Notes: generated by a model not told the origin, from the sequence alone. DNA of 32,739 bases from DASXRU01 sp039933315 (GCA_039933315.1 JBDTOI010000025.1:1-32739), one strand, 5' to 3'. Positions 23,649 to 32,418 are shown, counted from the stretch's first letter. Numbers and translations are program-made.

Positions 23649-23712
23649 TTAAGTGGTATTTACACTGCGCCTTCAGAGTCAAGTCCTGCGGCGGTTGGTC
23701 ATTCTCATTGAC

Positions 23713-23730
23713 ACCGCACTTCAGTGCGGT
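23713..23730. repeat. CTTCAG-core REP-like palindrome
   Basis: ACCGCACT-TC-AGTGCGGT has perfect 8-bp arms. The core ACTTCAGT is the same as in the arms of the element at 5111-5176, while the outer stem is different in sequence but still complementary. It lies in the 227-bp gap after the M1 peptidase. Confidence 0.7.
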
Positions 23731-23875
23731 AATCCAGGCGAGACTATGCCAGAAACCGTTTCAATGGCAATAACCTACTTGACTGACCAATGCAAAGAAT
23801 TCGGTATCCCCAGCCTTTGAGTGTCCCGCAATTTAAACGCGCAGTTTGACAGAACCGAGGGTATAGTCTCGTTCA

Positions 23876-24358
23876 TTGGATCACGACGCTAAAGCAGTAG
23901 CCAACATCTTCTACAAAATGGCTCGGAAGGAAGGTGGGTGGCTGACCAACATGCAAATGCAGAAGTTGGTCTACATAGCGCATGGCTATCACCTGGGCGT
24001 GCTGGGGGCGCCCTTGTTCCGTGACAGGGTTTACGCTTGGCAGTTCGGGCCTGTGATCCCTCGACTATATGACGCCCTAAAAATATGGGGCGCGGATTTT
24101 GTAAAGAAAAGATTAGAAACGTTAACTCCGCCTATAAAACCTGATACTGCCGAATGGAAAGTCATTGAGGTAGTTTGGGCTGGCTACGGCAATTTTAGCG
24201 GGCCTGAGCTATCGGCCATGACCCATAAACCGGGCTCACCCTGGGCGCTAGCATGGGAACCCGGGAAGAAAAATCCGATTCCAGACGACACGATAGAAGC
24301 CTACTACCGTCAACTCATAAATGCCTCAGGAATCCCCGAACAACCTGTCGCAGGGTGA
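23876..24358 (+). CDS. Panacea (SocA-like, DUF4065) domain protein, candidate antitoxin
   Basis: The start is a TTG at 23876, giving 160 aa that begin MDHDAKAVANIFYKMA, which is the usual Panacea N-terminus. Conserved blocks are LTNMQMQKLVYIAHGYHL (23-40), the YAWQFGPVIPRLYD motif (53-66) and MTHKPGSPWALAW. Panacea proteins serve as antitoxins for many unrelated toxins, or as ClpXP adaptors such as SocA. The gene overlaps the following two-TM gene by 38 bp. The local base composition is less GC-rich than the flanking genes (for example 24080-24130), which suggests transfer. Family membership is firm; the antitoxin role is inference from the overlap. Confidence 0.88.
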   Translation: MDHDAKAVANIFYKMARKEGGWLTNMQMQKLVYIAHGYHLGVLGAPLFRDRVYAWQFGPVIPRLYDALKIWGADFVKKRLETLTPPIKPDTAEWKVIEVVWAGYGNFSGPELSAMTHKPGSPWALAWEPGKKNPIPDDTIEAYYRQLINASGIPEQPVAG

Positions 24359-24737
24359 GGCCACACTCCTTACTCTGCTCCGCAATTCTGTTAAGAGACT
24401 AGCGCTACAAGAGAGTGCGGGGGCTGAGTCTCCTGAGTCCGACATCAAAGTGGACGACGAGATAAAGACGCTTGAGCGTGACGGACTCCGCGAGAAGTAC
24501 GCACGAATTAAGAACCTTCATCAAATCAGAAAAGTCTATCTCGGGTTACTATTTATCCTTACCATGATCTGGCTGGTGACGGTGGTCGTGTTTGTCTCGT
24601 TTGCTGGATTTGGTTATCGCGGATTCAAACTCGCGGATTCTGTAATCATTGCGTTCATTACCTCAACAACCGTTAGCGTCATTGGGCTCTTTCACTTCGC
24701 GGCCAAATGGCTGTTCCCAGCCCGCCGAAGAAAGTAA
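24321..24737 (+). CDS. Small two-TM protein, candidate toxin/effector partner of Panacea
   Basis: This 138-aa protein has a charged, helical N-terminal half (about 15-70, with EIKTLERDGLREKYARIKNL). Two hydrophobic segments follow (about 72-96 and 105-131) and the tail is basic (FPARRRK). I do not recognise a family. The ATG at 24321 lies inside the Panacea gene and has no clear ribosome site, so it is likely translated by coupling. The arrangement antitoxin-first with a membrane protein second resembles Panacea toxin-antitoxin pairs and two-TM effectors of defence systems. Function is not established. Confidence 0.72.
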   Translation: MPQESPNNLSQGEATLLTLLRNSVKRLALQESAGAESPESDIKVDDEIKTLERDGLREKYARIKNLHQIRKVYLGLLFILTMIWLVTVVVFVSFAGFGYRGFKLADSVIIAFITSTTVSVIGLFHFAAKWLFPARRRK

Positions 24738-24856
24738 CCTGCCTGCCTGTTACTCACTTTTGGGAACGGAGATCAGCGTCTTGGCTGGTTTTAATGAGAT
24801 TGATGCCTCCCGCCTCTGCATGCAGCCTGGGCCAAACGCTGGACTTCTCCCCGTTG

Positions 24857-25900
24857 CTAGACGCCGGCGATCGAGTGTTCCGCGTACCTCAAACCCAGCG
24901 TCATGATCTTTTGCAACAACGTTTCGTAATCTATGCCGACATGTTCGGCTGAGTCGGCAAAGTCTTCACCGAACGCAATCTGCGGATTGGGGTTCGCTTC
25001 GAGCAGATACAGACGGCCATCGTCGGTGAGGCGGTAGTCCAGGCGCGCGTAACCACTCAAGAACAAGATGCGATAAATCTTTTTGGAGAGGTTGGCAATC
25101 TTCTTCAAGATGTCCGGAGGCAGGTCGGCGGCCTTGGTCACCACTCCTACCTTCTCCTGGTAAGCTGGATCCCATTTCAGTTTGCTGGTGGCGATGTTAG
25201 GCGCGCCTTCGGGAAGTTTCTCAATCAACAATTCCCACGGTGTGTAGGTCTGCAAGCGCCGGTTGCCGATGACGCTGACGTAGATCTCGCGGCCGGCGAT
25301 GTATTGCTCGGCGATGGCGTGTGTTTTCGTTTGCCGGTGAATGAACTCGACGCGCTCGGCCAGCTTTTCGTCGTCATTCACGATCGAGGCCCGCGCGATT
25401 CCCACCGATCCCTCTTCGCTGATCGACTTAACCAGCAGGGGAAACTGCAACCGTTTCGATCGCTTCACTTTGCGATTCATGTGAAAGACAGCGAAGGCGG
25501 GAATATGAATGCGGTGATAGGCCAGCACCATTTTCGACAGCGCCTTGTCGTGTGAAATGGTCAGGCCGCGCGGATTGCAACCGGTATAAGGCTGCTTCAT
25601 CAGTTCCAGATAGCTGACGACATGCTGATCGTATAAGGGGTAGCCGTGAAATTCCTCCAGCAGGTTGAAAGCCACATGGGGCTTGTGTTCAATCAGCGCG
25701 TTGCCGATAACGCCGAGGTTGTTATAGACCCCAACCGGATACACATCGTGTCCCATCTTCTTTACTGTCGAGATCACATCCCATTCCGTCTTCCAGGGAG
25801 CAATCTCCTTGGGAGTGAGGCCTTCGATCGTGTCTGGAGGCACCAGGTCTTCGTGGACCAGCACCATGACGCGAAGTTTTTTCGAGAGTTCGGTGCTCAT
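24857..25900 (-). CDS. ATP-grasp ligase (D-Ala-D-Ala ligase-like)
   Basis: This 347-aa protein has an ATP-grasp fold. The N-terminal segment RVMVLVHEDLVPP leads to LLVKSISEEGSVGIARAS (Lys158 for ATP), then AIAEQYIAGREIYVSVIG (195-212), then ARLDYRLTDDGRLYLLEANPNP with Asp288 and Glu301/Asn303 as Mg ligands. These are the D-Ala-D-Ala ligase-type motifs, but the overall sequence is not Ddl. Enzymes of this class join a carboxylate to an amine. Its ATG overlaps the stop of the upstream metallopeptidase gene (ATGA at 25897-25900), so the pair is coupled. The partner suggests peptide or small-molecule synthesis followed by, or controlled by, hydrolysis; this is unproven. Confidence 0.85.
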   Translation of the reverse strand: MSTELSKKLRVMVLVHEDLVPPDTIEGLTPKEIAPWKTEWDVISTVKKMGHDVYPVGVYNNLGVIGNALIEHKPHVAFNLLEEFHGYPLYDQHVVSYLELMKQPYTGCNPRGLTISHDKALSKMVLAYHRIHIPAFAVFHMNRKVKRSKRLQFPLLVKSISEEGSVGIARASIVNDDEKLAERVEFIHRQTKTHAIAEQYIAGREIYVSVIGNRRLQTYTPWELLIEKLPEGAPNIATSKLKWDPAYQEKVGVVTKAADLPPDILKKIANLSKKIYRILFLSGYARLDYRLTDDGRLYLLEANPNPQIAFGEDFADSAEHVGIDYETLLQKIMTLGLRYAEHSIAGV

Positions 25901-26919
25901 AATGAGATCCTGTGGTATCCGGAGTGTATGACCTTCATGGTCTGCACTGTCAGCATGATCATGACCTGCTGCTTGGCATCCTTTTCTGTCCCCGGCACTC
26001 GAAGTTTCAATTCCCGCGCCCGTTCGATCATCAATCCCAGCACGTGGTCGATGGCGTACTTGTGCACGCCCGTGGCCTCGGCAACCATCTGGCCGGCCTC
26101 CTTGCGCAGGCGTCGCAGGAAACTGGCTGCGGTGGGCTGCGTAGCGTGGCGTGCCTCGGTAGAAAAGATGCGCCGCAGGTCGGTGTCATAAAAAGCCGGC
26201 CATTCAAAAGCATACTTCTGCCGTTTGCGTTCGTAGTGTTCGCGCAGCGTAATTCTGATCTCCGGCAGTCGTTCGATCTTGCGGCGTACGCGATTCCTGG
26301 GCCGAATGCCGGTGATCTCTTCCGCCATCAGTTCATCGACGTATTCAAGCTTGCGCAACGCGGGCCATCCTTTGTAACGCCGCCGCCAGCGTGAGTTTGG
26401 TCGCAGCCATACGGCAAAAGTCTCGGCGAAATCCTCAGCGGGGTGCGCCTGGGCATACCACGCGTCGAGATGTAGAACGTAGTGGCGGCTGTTCGGTTTT
26501 GGCTTGTAAGACTCGGGATACGCGACGGTAAAGGACCCAAACATCTCGCGCCACTGGCGTTTGAAGTGCAGGCGGAAGGCATTATCGATCGCATGCCCAG
26601 CCTCGTGTCTTAGAATCTGCATACATTCAGAGTCGGTGCCGCCTTCGACGTCCAGCATATGCTGTCGCTCCAGTTTCATCAGGCGCGGGTGGGCCAGGTA
26701 AAAGGGGATAGCAAAGCCCGGAACGCCGTCCGGCGTAAACCACTCAGCGGAAAGCCAGACGTGCGGCTTGAAGCGTATGCCGCGTTCGTTCAGCTCGTTG
26801 TAGAGACGAATGATGTGTGGTTCGAGGAAGGAGCCTTTGATGCGTACCGGCAGATCGCAGATACGCATATCCAGCAGACGCTCATCAGAGATGAGACTCC
26901 ATTTGAATCGCGCAGGCAC
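25897..26919 (-). CDS. Putative zinc metallopeptidase (Peptidase_Mx-like)
   Basis: The reading frame starts at a GTG at 26919, giving 340 aa; an ATG at 26868 (MRICDLPVRI) is an alternative and neither has a strong ribosome site. The zinc site is HEAGH (105-109) within MQILRHEAGHAIDNAF. A second block, YAQAHPAEDFAETFAVWL (about 155-172), probably supplies the third ligand (a Glu) and matches the AHPxEDFAET pattern of Peptidase_Mx proteins. There is no signal peptide, so it is cytoplasmic. The C-terminal third is basic. It overlaps the ATP-grasp gene by ATGA and is preceded by a winged-helix regulator 117 bp upstream on the same strand. The biological role is unknown. Confidence 0.78.
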   Translation of the reverse strand: MPARFKWSLISDERLLDMRICDLPVRIKGSFLEPHIIRLYNELNERGIRFKPHVWLSAEWFTPDGVPGFAIPFYLAHPRLMKLERQHMLDVEGGTDSECMQILRHEAGHAIDNAFRLHFKRQWREMFGSFTVAYPESYKPKPNSRHYVLHLDAWYAQAHPAEDFAETFAVWLRPNSRWRRRYKGWPALRKLEYVDELMAEEITGIRPRNRVRRKIERLPEIRITLREHYERKRQKYAFEWPAFYDTDLRRIFSTEARHATQPTAASFLRRLRKEAGQMVAEATGVHKYAIDHVLGLMIERARELKLRVPGTEKDAKQQVMIMLTVQTMKVIHSGYHRISL

Positions 26920-27036
26920 CAGGCTGATTGTAACTGTGATTAAGATTGCGCGCCAGAGAGTTCATGATGTTTGAATTTTCCCCCGGCTTGTTCCTTAGAT
27001 GAGCGCAACCAGAGTCACGGCTGACACTGGAGGGTT

Positions 27037-29157
27037 CTATTTCAGCCCTTCAATCAGGACCGCATCGTGAATCCATTTGCCGCGAATGAAGGCTAAACTA
27101 CTCCCATCGGGCGCGAGCGCGAAATCCTGGATTTCCTCGTTTCCCAAATCCGCGATTAGGTGTGGCTTCTCGTTGTCGAGCGACTGGCGCCAGAGGAAAG
27201 CCTTCGATCCATTCGTGGTGACGTAGTTCAGAGCCTGGTTGTCGATGGCCCAGGCAATTTTCAACGGTACGGATTTCTCGTCAACCATATTGAAAGTCTT
27301 CAGGACCTTTCGGTCGGCAAGCGACAGCACCGCAATCGTGGGGTGATCGCCGCCTTCCAGTTCGCCGAAAAAATAAGCGACTAACTTTCCGTCGGATGAA
27401 AAAGCCGGTGAATAAACTGACACTTCAGCAGCTTGCATCTCTTCGCCGCCGTCAGTTGAAACTCGCCAAAGGGTATGATGAAGCCCCGACTCAAAATAAA
27501 TCCATTTCCCATCCGGCGTGACAAACCGCGGATAACCGCCTTCCGTTTTTGTAAGTTGAATTTGATTACTGCCGTCGGCGTTCATCCGCCACACCTGATT
27601 CGCGCCGACGCGATTCGAAGCGAAGAAAATGAAGCGCCCGTCCGGCGACACCCGCGGCGAAAAGTCAGCAAAAGGATTACTTGTCAACTGACGCTGCTCG
27701 CCGCCGTTGCGGTTGATGGTCCAAATATCGCCGTTGTCTGAGTAAACAATGCCTCCTTCGGGCGTGAAGGCAAAGCTGCGGGCGGCGCTCAACATTCTCG
27801 GATTGTTTAAGTCGCCCGCAGATGCAAGGTACAAATGAAAGTTCTCGCTGACGTGGGTAGCGATCATCTTATCGGCGGCCTTGTCTAAACTAATGTCGAT
27901 GTAGTTGTTCGCATCCTGGGTTAAGGCCCTGGCCTCTCCGGTCGCGGTTGAGACCTGCCAGATTCTCAGCTTGCCGTCGAGAGTTTCCTTTGCCGTCAGC
28001 AGCAAGCCGTCGCCGCCGGGCAACCATTTCAAGTCTCTGATGCTGAAGAAAGTCGTCCGTGAAATTTCACTTTCCGCGCCAGCCGCCGCCAGGTCAAACC
28101 GCAGCAAATGGAAATCCCTGCCTCCGCTCGATGATTGTCCGGCCGCATAGGCGATTGATTTTCCATCCGGCGAGAATTGATTGCCGCTGATGCTAATCGG
28201 CCTTTGCCGGGTCAGGAGTTTTCGTTCGTTCCGGCCGTCAGTGCCGACAACGAACAACGAGCAGTAATCGCTATCCTGGTACTTGCAACGGGCGAAAGAA
28301 ATCTGCCGGTCGTCGGGCGAGACGCTGATCCTCCCTTCGCTATCCTCCGCAAGTTTTACCGGAATTCCGCCAAACGTCATGACGCGATAAATGGCTGATG
28401 GACTCTGGTCAGTTTGGTGCTTGCGTACGAAGTAGAGTGAATTGCCGTCGTGTGAAACTGCCAGTCCCAGATAGCTGTCATCAGACGGTGGGACAATCTG
28501 GATGTTCTCGGAGGTCTCGAGCTGCCGCAGCCAGATACTTTGTTTGCCCCCCGTTTCGCTGGTGTAGGCGACATACCTGGCGTCGGGCGTGATAACCGCG
28601 TGCACGCTTCCGGTGTTGGTAAATCTTTCGGACTTGAAGGGCGCAGAAAGAATCGGCGCCGACAACGCTGCCGCCGCCGGTCGATTTCGGATCAACCATG
28701 AGGCGATGACAAGCGAACCGGTAACGAGGACTAACACGGCCGCAGCCAAAAGATAAGACCGCTTGGCGACCAGCGGCAGATGTTCTGAGCTGAGACTATT
28801 CGCTGCAACACTGGCGGTGATTGGGGCAGAGCCTTCTTTGACCTCGGCAATGAAACGATACCCTCGCCGCGGCACCGTTTCGATAAAGCGCGGCTGCTGA
28901 GCATCATCTTTCAGGGCCCGCCGCAGCATTTTGATATTGAAAGTAAGATTGCTTTCCTCGACAAAACGGTCCCGCCAGATCCTCTGCATGAGCTCGTCCT
29001 TTTCGAGCAGGCGTCCGGCGTGCTCGACAAAGAATTGCAGCGTGTCGAAAACCTTCGGAGTAAGCGAGACCGGGTTACTTTCACAGAAGAGTGTCTTCGC
29101 ATCCAGGTCGAGGCGAAAGTTTCCGAACTCGTAGAAGCGACCTGTTTCCGCCGCCAT
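27037..29157 (-). CDS. Winged-helix (OmpR/CadC-type) and TolB-like beta-propeller transmembrane regulator
   Basis: I choose the ATG at 29157 (MAAETGRFYEFGNFRLD), giving 706 aa; a GTG at 29169 would add four residues. Residues 5-105 are an OmpR/PhoB-type winged helix ending in VPRRGYRFIAEV, as in CadC. A transmembrane segment follows (SYLLAAAVLVLVTGSLVIASW, about 134-158). The rest is a WD40/TolB-like propeller with repeated FSPDGKSIAYA, VSPDGRFIFFAS and FVTPDGKWIYFES units. This layout is common in Acidobacteriota and is thought to link an extracytoplasmic sensor to DNA binding. The ligand and target genes are unknown. Whether it is cotranscribed with the metallopeptidase pair 117 bp downstream is uncertain. 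Confidence 0.88.
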   Translation of the reverse strand: MAAETGRFYEFGNFRLDLDAKTLFCESNPVSLTPKVFDTLQFFVEHAGRLLEKDELMQRIWRDRFVEESNLTFNIKMLRRALKDDAQQPRFIETVPRRGYRFIAEVKEGSAPITASVAANSLSSEHLPLVAKRSYLLAAAVLVLVTGSLVIASWLIRNRPAAAALSAPILSAPFKSERFTNTGSVHAVITPDARYVAYTSETGGKQSIWLRQLETSENIQIVPPSDDSYLGLAVSHDGNSLYFVRKHQTDQSPSAIYRVMTFGGIPVKLAEDSEGRISVSPDDRQISFARCKYQDSDYCSLFVVGTDGRNERKLLTRQRPISISGNQFSPDGKSIAYAAGQSSSGGRDFHLLRFDLAAAGAESEISRTTFFSIRDLKWLPGGDGLLLTAKETLDGKLRIWQVSTATGEARALTQDANNYIDISLDKAADKMIATHVSENFHLYLASAGDLNNPRMLSAARSFAFTPEGGIVYSDNGDIWTINRNGGEQRQLTSNPFADFSPRVSPDGRFIFFASNRVGANQVWRMNADGSNQIQLTKTEGGYPRFVTPDGKWIYFESGLHHTLWRVSTDGGEEMQAAEVSVYSPAFSSDGKLVAYFFGELEGGDHPTIAVLSLADRKVLKTFNMVDEKSVPLKIAWAIDNQALNYVTTNGSKAFLWRQSLDNEKPHLIADLGNEEIQDFALAPDGSSLAFIRGKWIHDAVLIEGLK

Positions 29158-29205
29158 AACAGCTCTCACAGATTTCTCAGCAAAGTCTCACCGCAATCTC
29201 AGGAC

Positions 29206-29224
29206 AACGCCTGCAGCAGGCGTT
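29206..29224. repeat. REP-like palindrome
   Basis: AACGCCTG-CAG-CAGGCGTT has perfect 8-bp arms. It lies in the divergent gap between the regulator and the lipoprotein gene. A decayed relative, AACGCCTGCGCTGGCGTG, is just after the lipoprotein stop at 29692-29709. Confidence 0.6.
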
Positions 29225-29290
29225 AAGTTTACGCCCGTCGAGGAGAGGAGTGGGCGGATATTAGCACGAATTCGCCCGGGGAGGACATCA

Positions 29291-29686
29291 GTGAAGGGCG
29301 CTCTTGTGTTGCTCAGTTTAACGATGCTGGCCGCCTGTCAAGGCGCGTTGTTGAATGCACAAAAACCGGTGTCGGCCGGCATTCTGAGTGGCGAATACGA
29401 GGAATCCAGGGCCTTAGTGCGCAGCAAATATGACGGCAAAGAAATCACCGTCAGCGGCTACACCCTGACAGTCCCGTCCCTGCCGCGATCCAGCGCTGAC
29501 CAGGGCTCCGTCCTGCTTGAAGAAAAGGGCCGCGACCCGGCCGGTCAAGTCACCTGCTGGTTTAGCCGGGAGCAGACTGCGGAGTTCTCGAAGATCAAAG
29601 GCGGCCAGCACCTGACCGTGAAAGGCGTTTTCAACGGCGAAGCCGGTGCGGAATTGAAATTCTGCAAGTTGGTGAAAGACGAGTAG
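29291..29686 (+). CDS. Small OB-fold lipoprotein (tRNA_anti-like)
   Basis: This 131-aa protein starts at a GTG at 29291, with a strong GGGGAGGA ribosome site about 6 bases upstream. It has a lipoprotein signal with lipobox LAAC (Cys16), so the mature protein is anchored to a membrane. The body reads KYDGKEITVSGYTL ... VTCWFSREQ ... IKGGQHLTVKGVF ... LKFCKLV, the strand pattern of the tRNA_anti-like (PF12869-type) OB fold. Two cysteines in the body could form a disulfide. OB-fold lipoproteins of this kind have no defined role. Confidence 0.8.
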   Translation: MKGALVLLSLTMLAACQGALLNAQKPVSAGILSGEYEESRALVRSKYDGKEITVSGYTLTVPSLPRSSADQGSVLLEEKGRDPAGQVTCWFSREQTAEFSKIKGGQHLTVKGVFNGEAGAELKFCKLVKDE

Positions 29687-29732
29687 TCAATAACGCCTGC
29701 GCTGGCGTGCGAGTCAAGGACAGGAAAATAAG

Positions 29733-30605
29733 ATGAGAATACATAAGTTCAGAGCCTCGCCACGTAACTCTCTCACGAAATCGAAGTGGCTGAGCTTCCC
29801 TCTGGTCACGCTTCTATCGCTCCACTCCACCTCATTTGCGGAGCCTGGTTTCGGCGCCAGCGACGGCGTGGATCCAGCGACACACTTAAGCGGCAAGTTG
29901 TCGCCTCGCTTCGCGTCGCTTGCACGCGCTCATGCGTGTACCGTGACGCTTACGCCGCAAATTGGTGGCTTGGCATACACCGTCGATAGCACCGGAGACG
30001 GAGGCCTGGTTGGTTCGAGCAACTTCTGCGACGACGGCACGGGCAAATGCACCCTGCGAGCCGTGATTCAGGCCGCCAACCTTCACCCAGGCGACGACGG
30101 CATCGACTTTTTCATCCCGGCGTCCGACCCGAATTGCAGCGGTGGCGCTTGTACCATCAACTTGACACAGGCACTGCCCGCCCTGATCACCAACATGTCG
30201 ATCACCGGCCCCGGCGCGAACAACCTGACCGTACGAAGGAATCTCGGGGGCGATTACCGCATCTTCAATGTGACAACCACAGGCACGGTGAACTTCTCCG
30301 GCTTGACTATCAGCAATGGGAAATTCCCCTTTGCACGGCACCGCCACGCAATGTGCAGAAGCAGCACGCCATGGTCTGCGCCCAGATCACTTCGGAGGAG
30401 TACCGGAGACGTTTCAGCTCCGTTGTTACCCACACTGATGCGCAGTGTCCGCCGTAGAGATCTGCGAAAGAAAGAGCTGTGGAGTTCTAAATTGAGGTTT
30501 CACGCAAAGCATCTCAGCCCGCCTGCGACGGGCAGATACCAGGATGGAAACCGCCCCCCACGTAGAATCAACAACTTACGGGAAAGTTTCCTAAGAAGGC
30601 GCTAA
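29733..30605 (+). pseudogene. Truncated CSLREA-domain secreted protein
   Basis: The first 197 or so residues are recognisable: an N-terminal signal (FPLVTLLSLHSTSFA), then a CSLREA-type block with FCDDGTGKCTLRAVIQAAN, followed by the start of a beta-helix (ITGPGANNLTVRR, FSGLTISNGK). Family members usually continue for many hundred residues with more beta-helix rungs. Here homology stops at about 30323, and the remaining 94 residues are basic and low-complexity, partly encoded by the repeat at 30496-30624. No other frame continues the family. I read it as a 3'-truncated gene joined to unrelated DNA; it could still be secreted as a short protein. Confidence 0.65.
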
Positions 30606-30624
30606 GAAGGGAAAGACATAAGGC
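30496..30624. repeat. Interrupted third copy of the GxxExxY-flanking repeat
   Basis: GGTTTCACGCAAAG (30496-30509) and the stretch 30596-30624 (starting AAGGCGCTAAGAAG, ending ACATAAGGC) match the two ends of the repeat at 16530-16573. About 86 bp of unrelated sequence, including a GCCCG...CGGGC hairpin, lies between them. There is no GxxExxY gene here. The copy forms the leader of the long secreted protein gene. Confidence 0.72.
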
Positions 30625-30645
30625 CAAATTAAGGAGGAGAGTACG

Positions 30646-32418
30646 ATGCGTAACTTAATTCGATTCTTCGTGATCTTCGGCTTCGTGCTGGCAGCCTGTG
30701 GCCTGACGCCGGCGCAGGACGAACGCCTGTCGCAAGGTCAGATGCCCAAACCGGTGGCAGCCTCAGCCCCGACAGTCACAGCCACAGCAACGACTGACCG
30801 AGTGCGCTTTGTCGCGCCGGGCGCAGTCGTCCAACTGCGGCTGGAGGTTTACACAGACTCCGGGCAGAAGGTCTTCGACACAGAACTGCGTGGCGGCAAC
30901 GTGCTCGACTGGCACCTGCAGGACGGCGCCGGAGCGCGCCTCGCCTCCGGCTCATACGCCTGTGTCATGACCATTAAGAGTCTGTCGGGAAGAATCAGCC
31001 AGCGCCTGGGGCTGGTGACAGTTGTGGATAAAAAGGCGGCGGTGCAAGCAGGCGAAGCGATACAGCTCTCCACCGCGCAACAGCAGACTATTGGCCCTGT
31101 GGAAGGCAATGGGGCATTTACCGTTCTGCAACCGAGTGAAGCAGAAGCGGTGACTGCCGTCACGCACGATGGCACCGATGGTCAGATGGCGCGCACGCGC
31201 GGCGCACTTTCATTCCGCCTGGGCGACTTCTTCTCCGGGAAAGAACAGGAGCAGATGCGCCTGACGGAAGAAGGCAACTTGGGGCTAGGCACCGATAAGC
31301 CGCAAGCGAAGCTGGATGTCATTGGCGACGTGCGTGCCTCAGGCACGATTAACGCGACCAAAGGCATCGAGTTCGCGGACGGGACAGTGCAGACGTCAGG
31401 GTTGAGCGGGCGCAAGGATGCCAGTGGCAATATCATCCCGAATGCCACGGGCACAGGGACACAGAACAAAATTGCGAAGTGGACCGACAACAGCGGCACG
31501 CTGGGTGATACGGCGGTGAGTGAGTTGAACGGTAGCGTGGTGGTGGGGACGGTGACGCAGACCGGCAATCTGCAAATCTTCGGCCCAGCCACCTCGGACG
31601 TGTTTGCCGGGATGGGGCCGGACGTGAACGTGGGGCCGGCCTTCAACTATGGGTACGCGGGCGGCAGCTTCGGACGCAGTGCCGGGTTCTTCAACGTCAG
31701 GCCGGATGCTTCTGCAACGCCGCCCAATCCCAGCCTGAGGTTCATGACCGCGAACGTTGAGCGGATGATCGTCACCAACGCGGGCAACGTCGGCATCGGG
31801 ACGACAGCTCCTGGAGCAAGGCTTCACATAAACGGCGCGGAGGAAGGAATTCGGATCCAGGGCCCGGCAACAGGAGATTCCAACCAAGCTTACCTGGCCT
31901 TCGCTGACAGCGCTGGAACCCGCATGGGGTATGTCGGTGACGGAAGCAACGGCGATAAGAATGTTTTCCTGAGTTCTGATCTTGGCGACGTGGTCCTAAA
32001 CACCGCCGCAGGAAGGATCGTAACGGTAACGTCGAACGGCAACGTCGGCATCGGCACCACCACGCCGCAAGCCAGGCTGGATGTCAGAGGCGATGTCAAG
32101 CTGGGTGGCAGCGGTCAGTATTTCGCGACGAGCGGCGAAGAAAATCTGCGCATCGTTCGCGGCGTCATTAGCGAGGGGGGCAGCATTATCGTGGGGTCCG
32201 GTTTCCAAGTATCCCACCCTGGCAACGGTCAATACATCATCACGTTCGATACCCCGTTCGCGGGGCCCCCGGCCGTGACGGGAACGGGTCACTTTCCCAT
32301 CATCACTGTAGTGATGACTGCCGGCGTTACCGCCGCCACACTTGCCATACGGGTGACGACACTTGATGGCCCTCCGGTTAATAACACCTTCCAGTTCATC
32401 GCCATCGGACCGCGATGA
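30646..32418 (+). CDS. Secreted repeat protein with FlgD-like Ig domain and tail-fibre-like GIGTT repeats
   Basis: This 590-aa protein has a strong ribosome site (AAGGAGGA at 30631-30638). The N-terminus is a signal peptide (NLIRFFVIFGFVLAACGLTPAQ) that could be cut as a lipoprotein at LAAC or by signal peptidase I after PAQ. Residues 50-125 look like a FlgD-type Ig domain (VQLRLEVYTDSGQKVF, LASGSYACVM). Phage-tail-fibre-like repeats of the form GNVGIGTTTPQARLDV occur at about 210, 380 and 465. There is no S74 peptidase/chaperone domain at the end. The C-terminal 100 residues are a beta-rich trimer-like head (ISEGGSIIVGSGF). Cell-surface or adhesive roles are plausible but unproven. Confidence 0.8.
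   Translation: MRNLIRFFVIFGFVLAACGLTPAQDERLSQGQMPKPVAASAPTVTATATTDRVRFVAPGAVVQLRLEVYTDSGQKVFDTELRGGNVLDWHLQDGAGARLASGSYACVMTIKSLSGRISQRLGLVTVVDKKAAVQAGEAIQLSTAQQQTIGPVEGNGAFTVLQPSEAEAVTAVTHDGTDGQMARTRGALSFRLGDFFSGKEQEQMRLTEEGNLGLGTDKPQAKLDVIGDVRASGTINATKGIEFADGTVQTSGLSGRKDASGNIIPNATGTGTQNKIAKWTDNSGTLGDTAVSELNGSVVVGTVTQTGNLQIFGPATSDVFAGMGPDVNVGPAFNYGYAGGSFGRSAGFFNVRPDASATPPNPSLRFMTANVERMIVTNAGNVGIGTTAPGARLHINGAEEGIRIQGPATGDSNQAYLAFADSAGTRMGYVGDGSNGDKNVFLSSDLGDVVLNTAAGRIVTVTSNGNVGIGTTTPQARLDVRGDVKLGGSGQYFATSGEENLRIVRGVISEGGSIIVGSGFQVSHPGNGQYIITFDTPFAGPPAVTGTGHFPIITVVMTAGVTAATLAIRVTTLDGPPVNNTFQFIAIGPR

Noticed and set aside
30646..30720. Firm lipoprotein call for the GIGTT-repeat protein
   Set aside because: LAAC fits a lipobox, but a signal-peptidase I site after PAQ fits equally well; the sequence does not decide.
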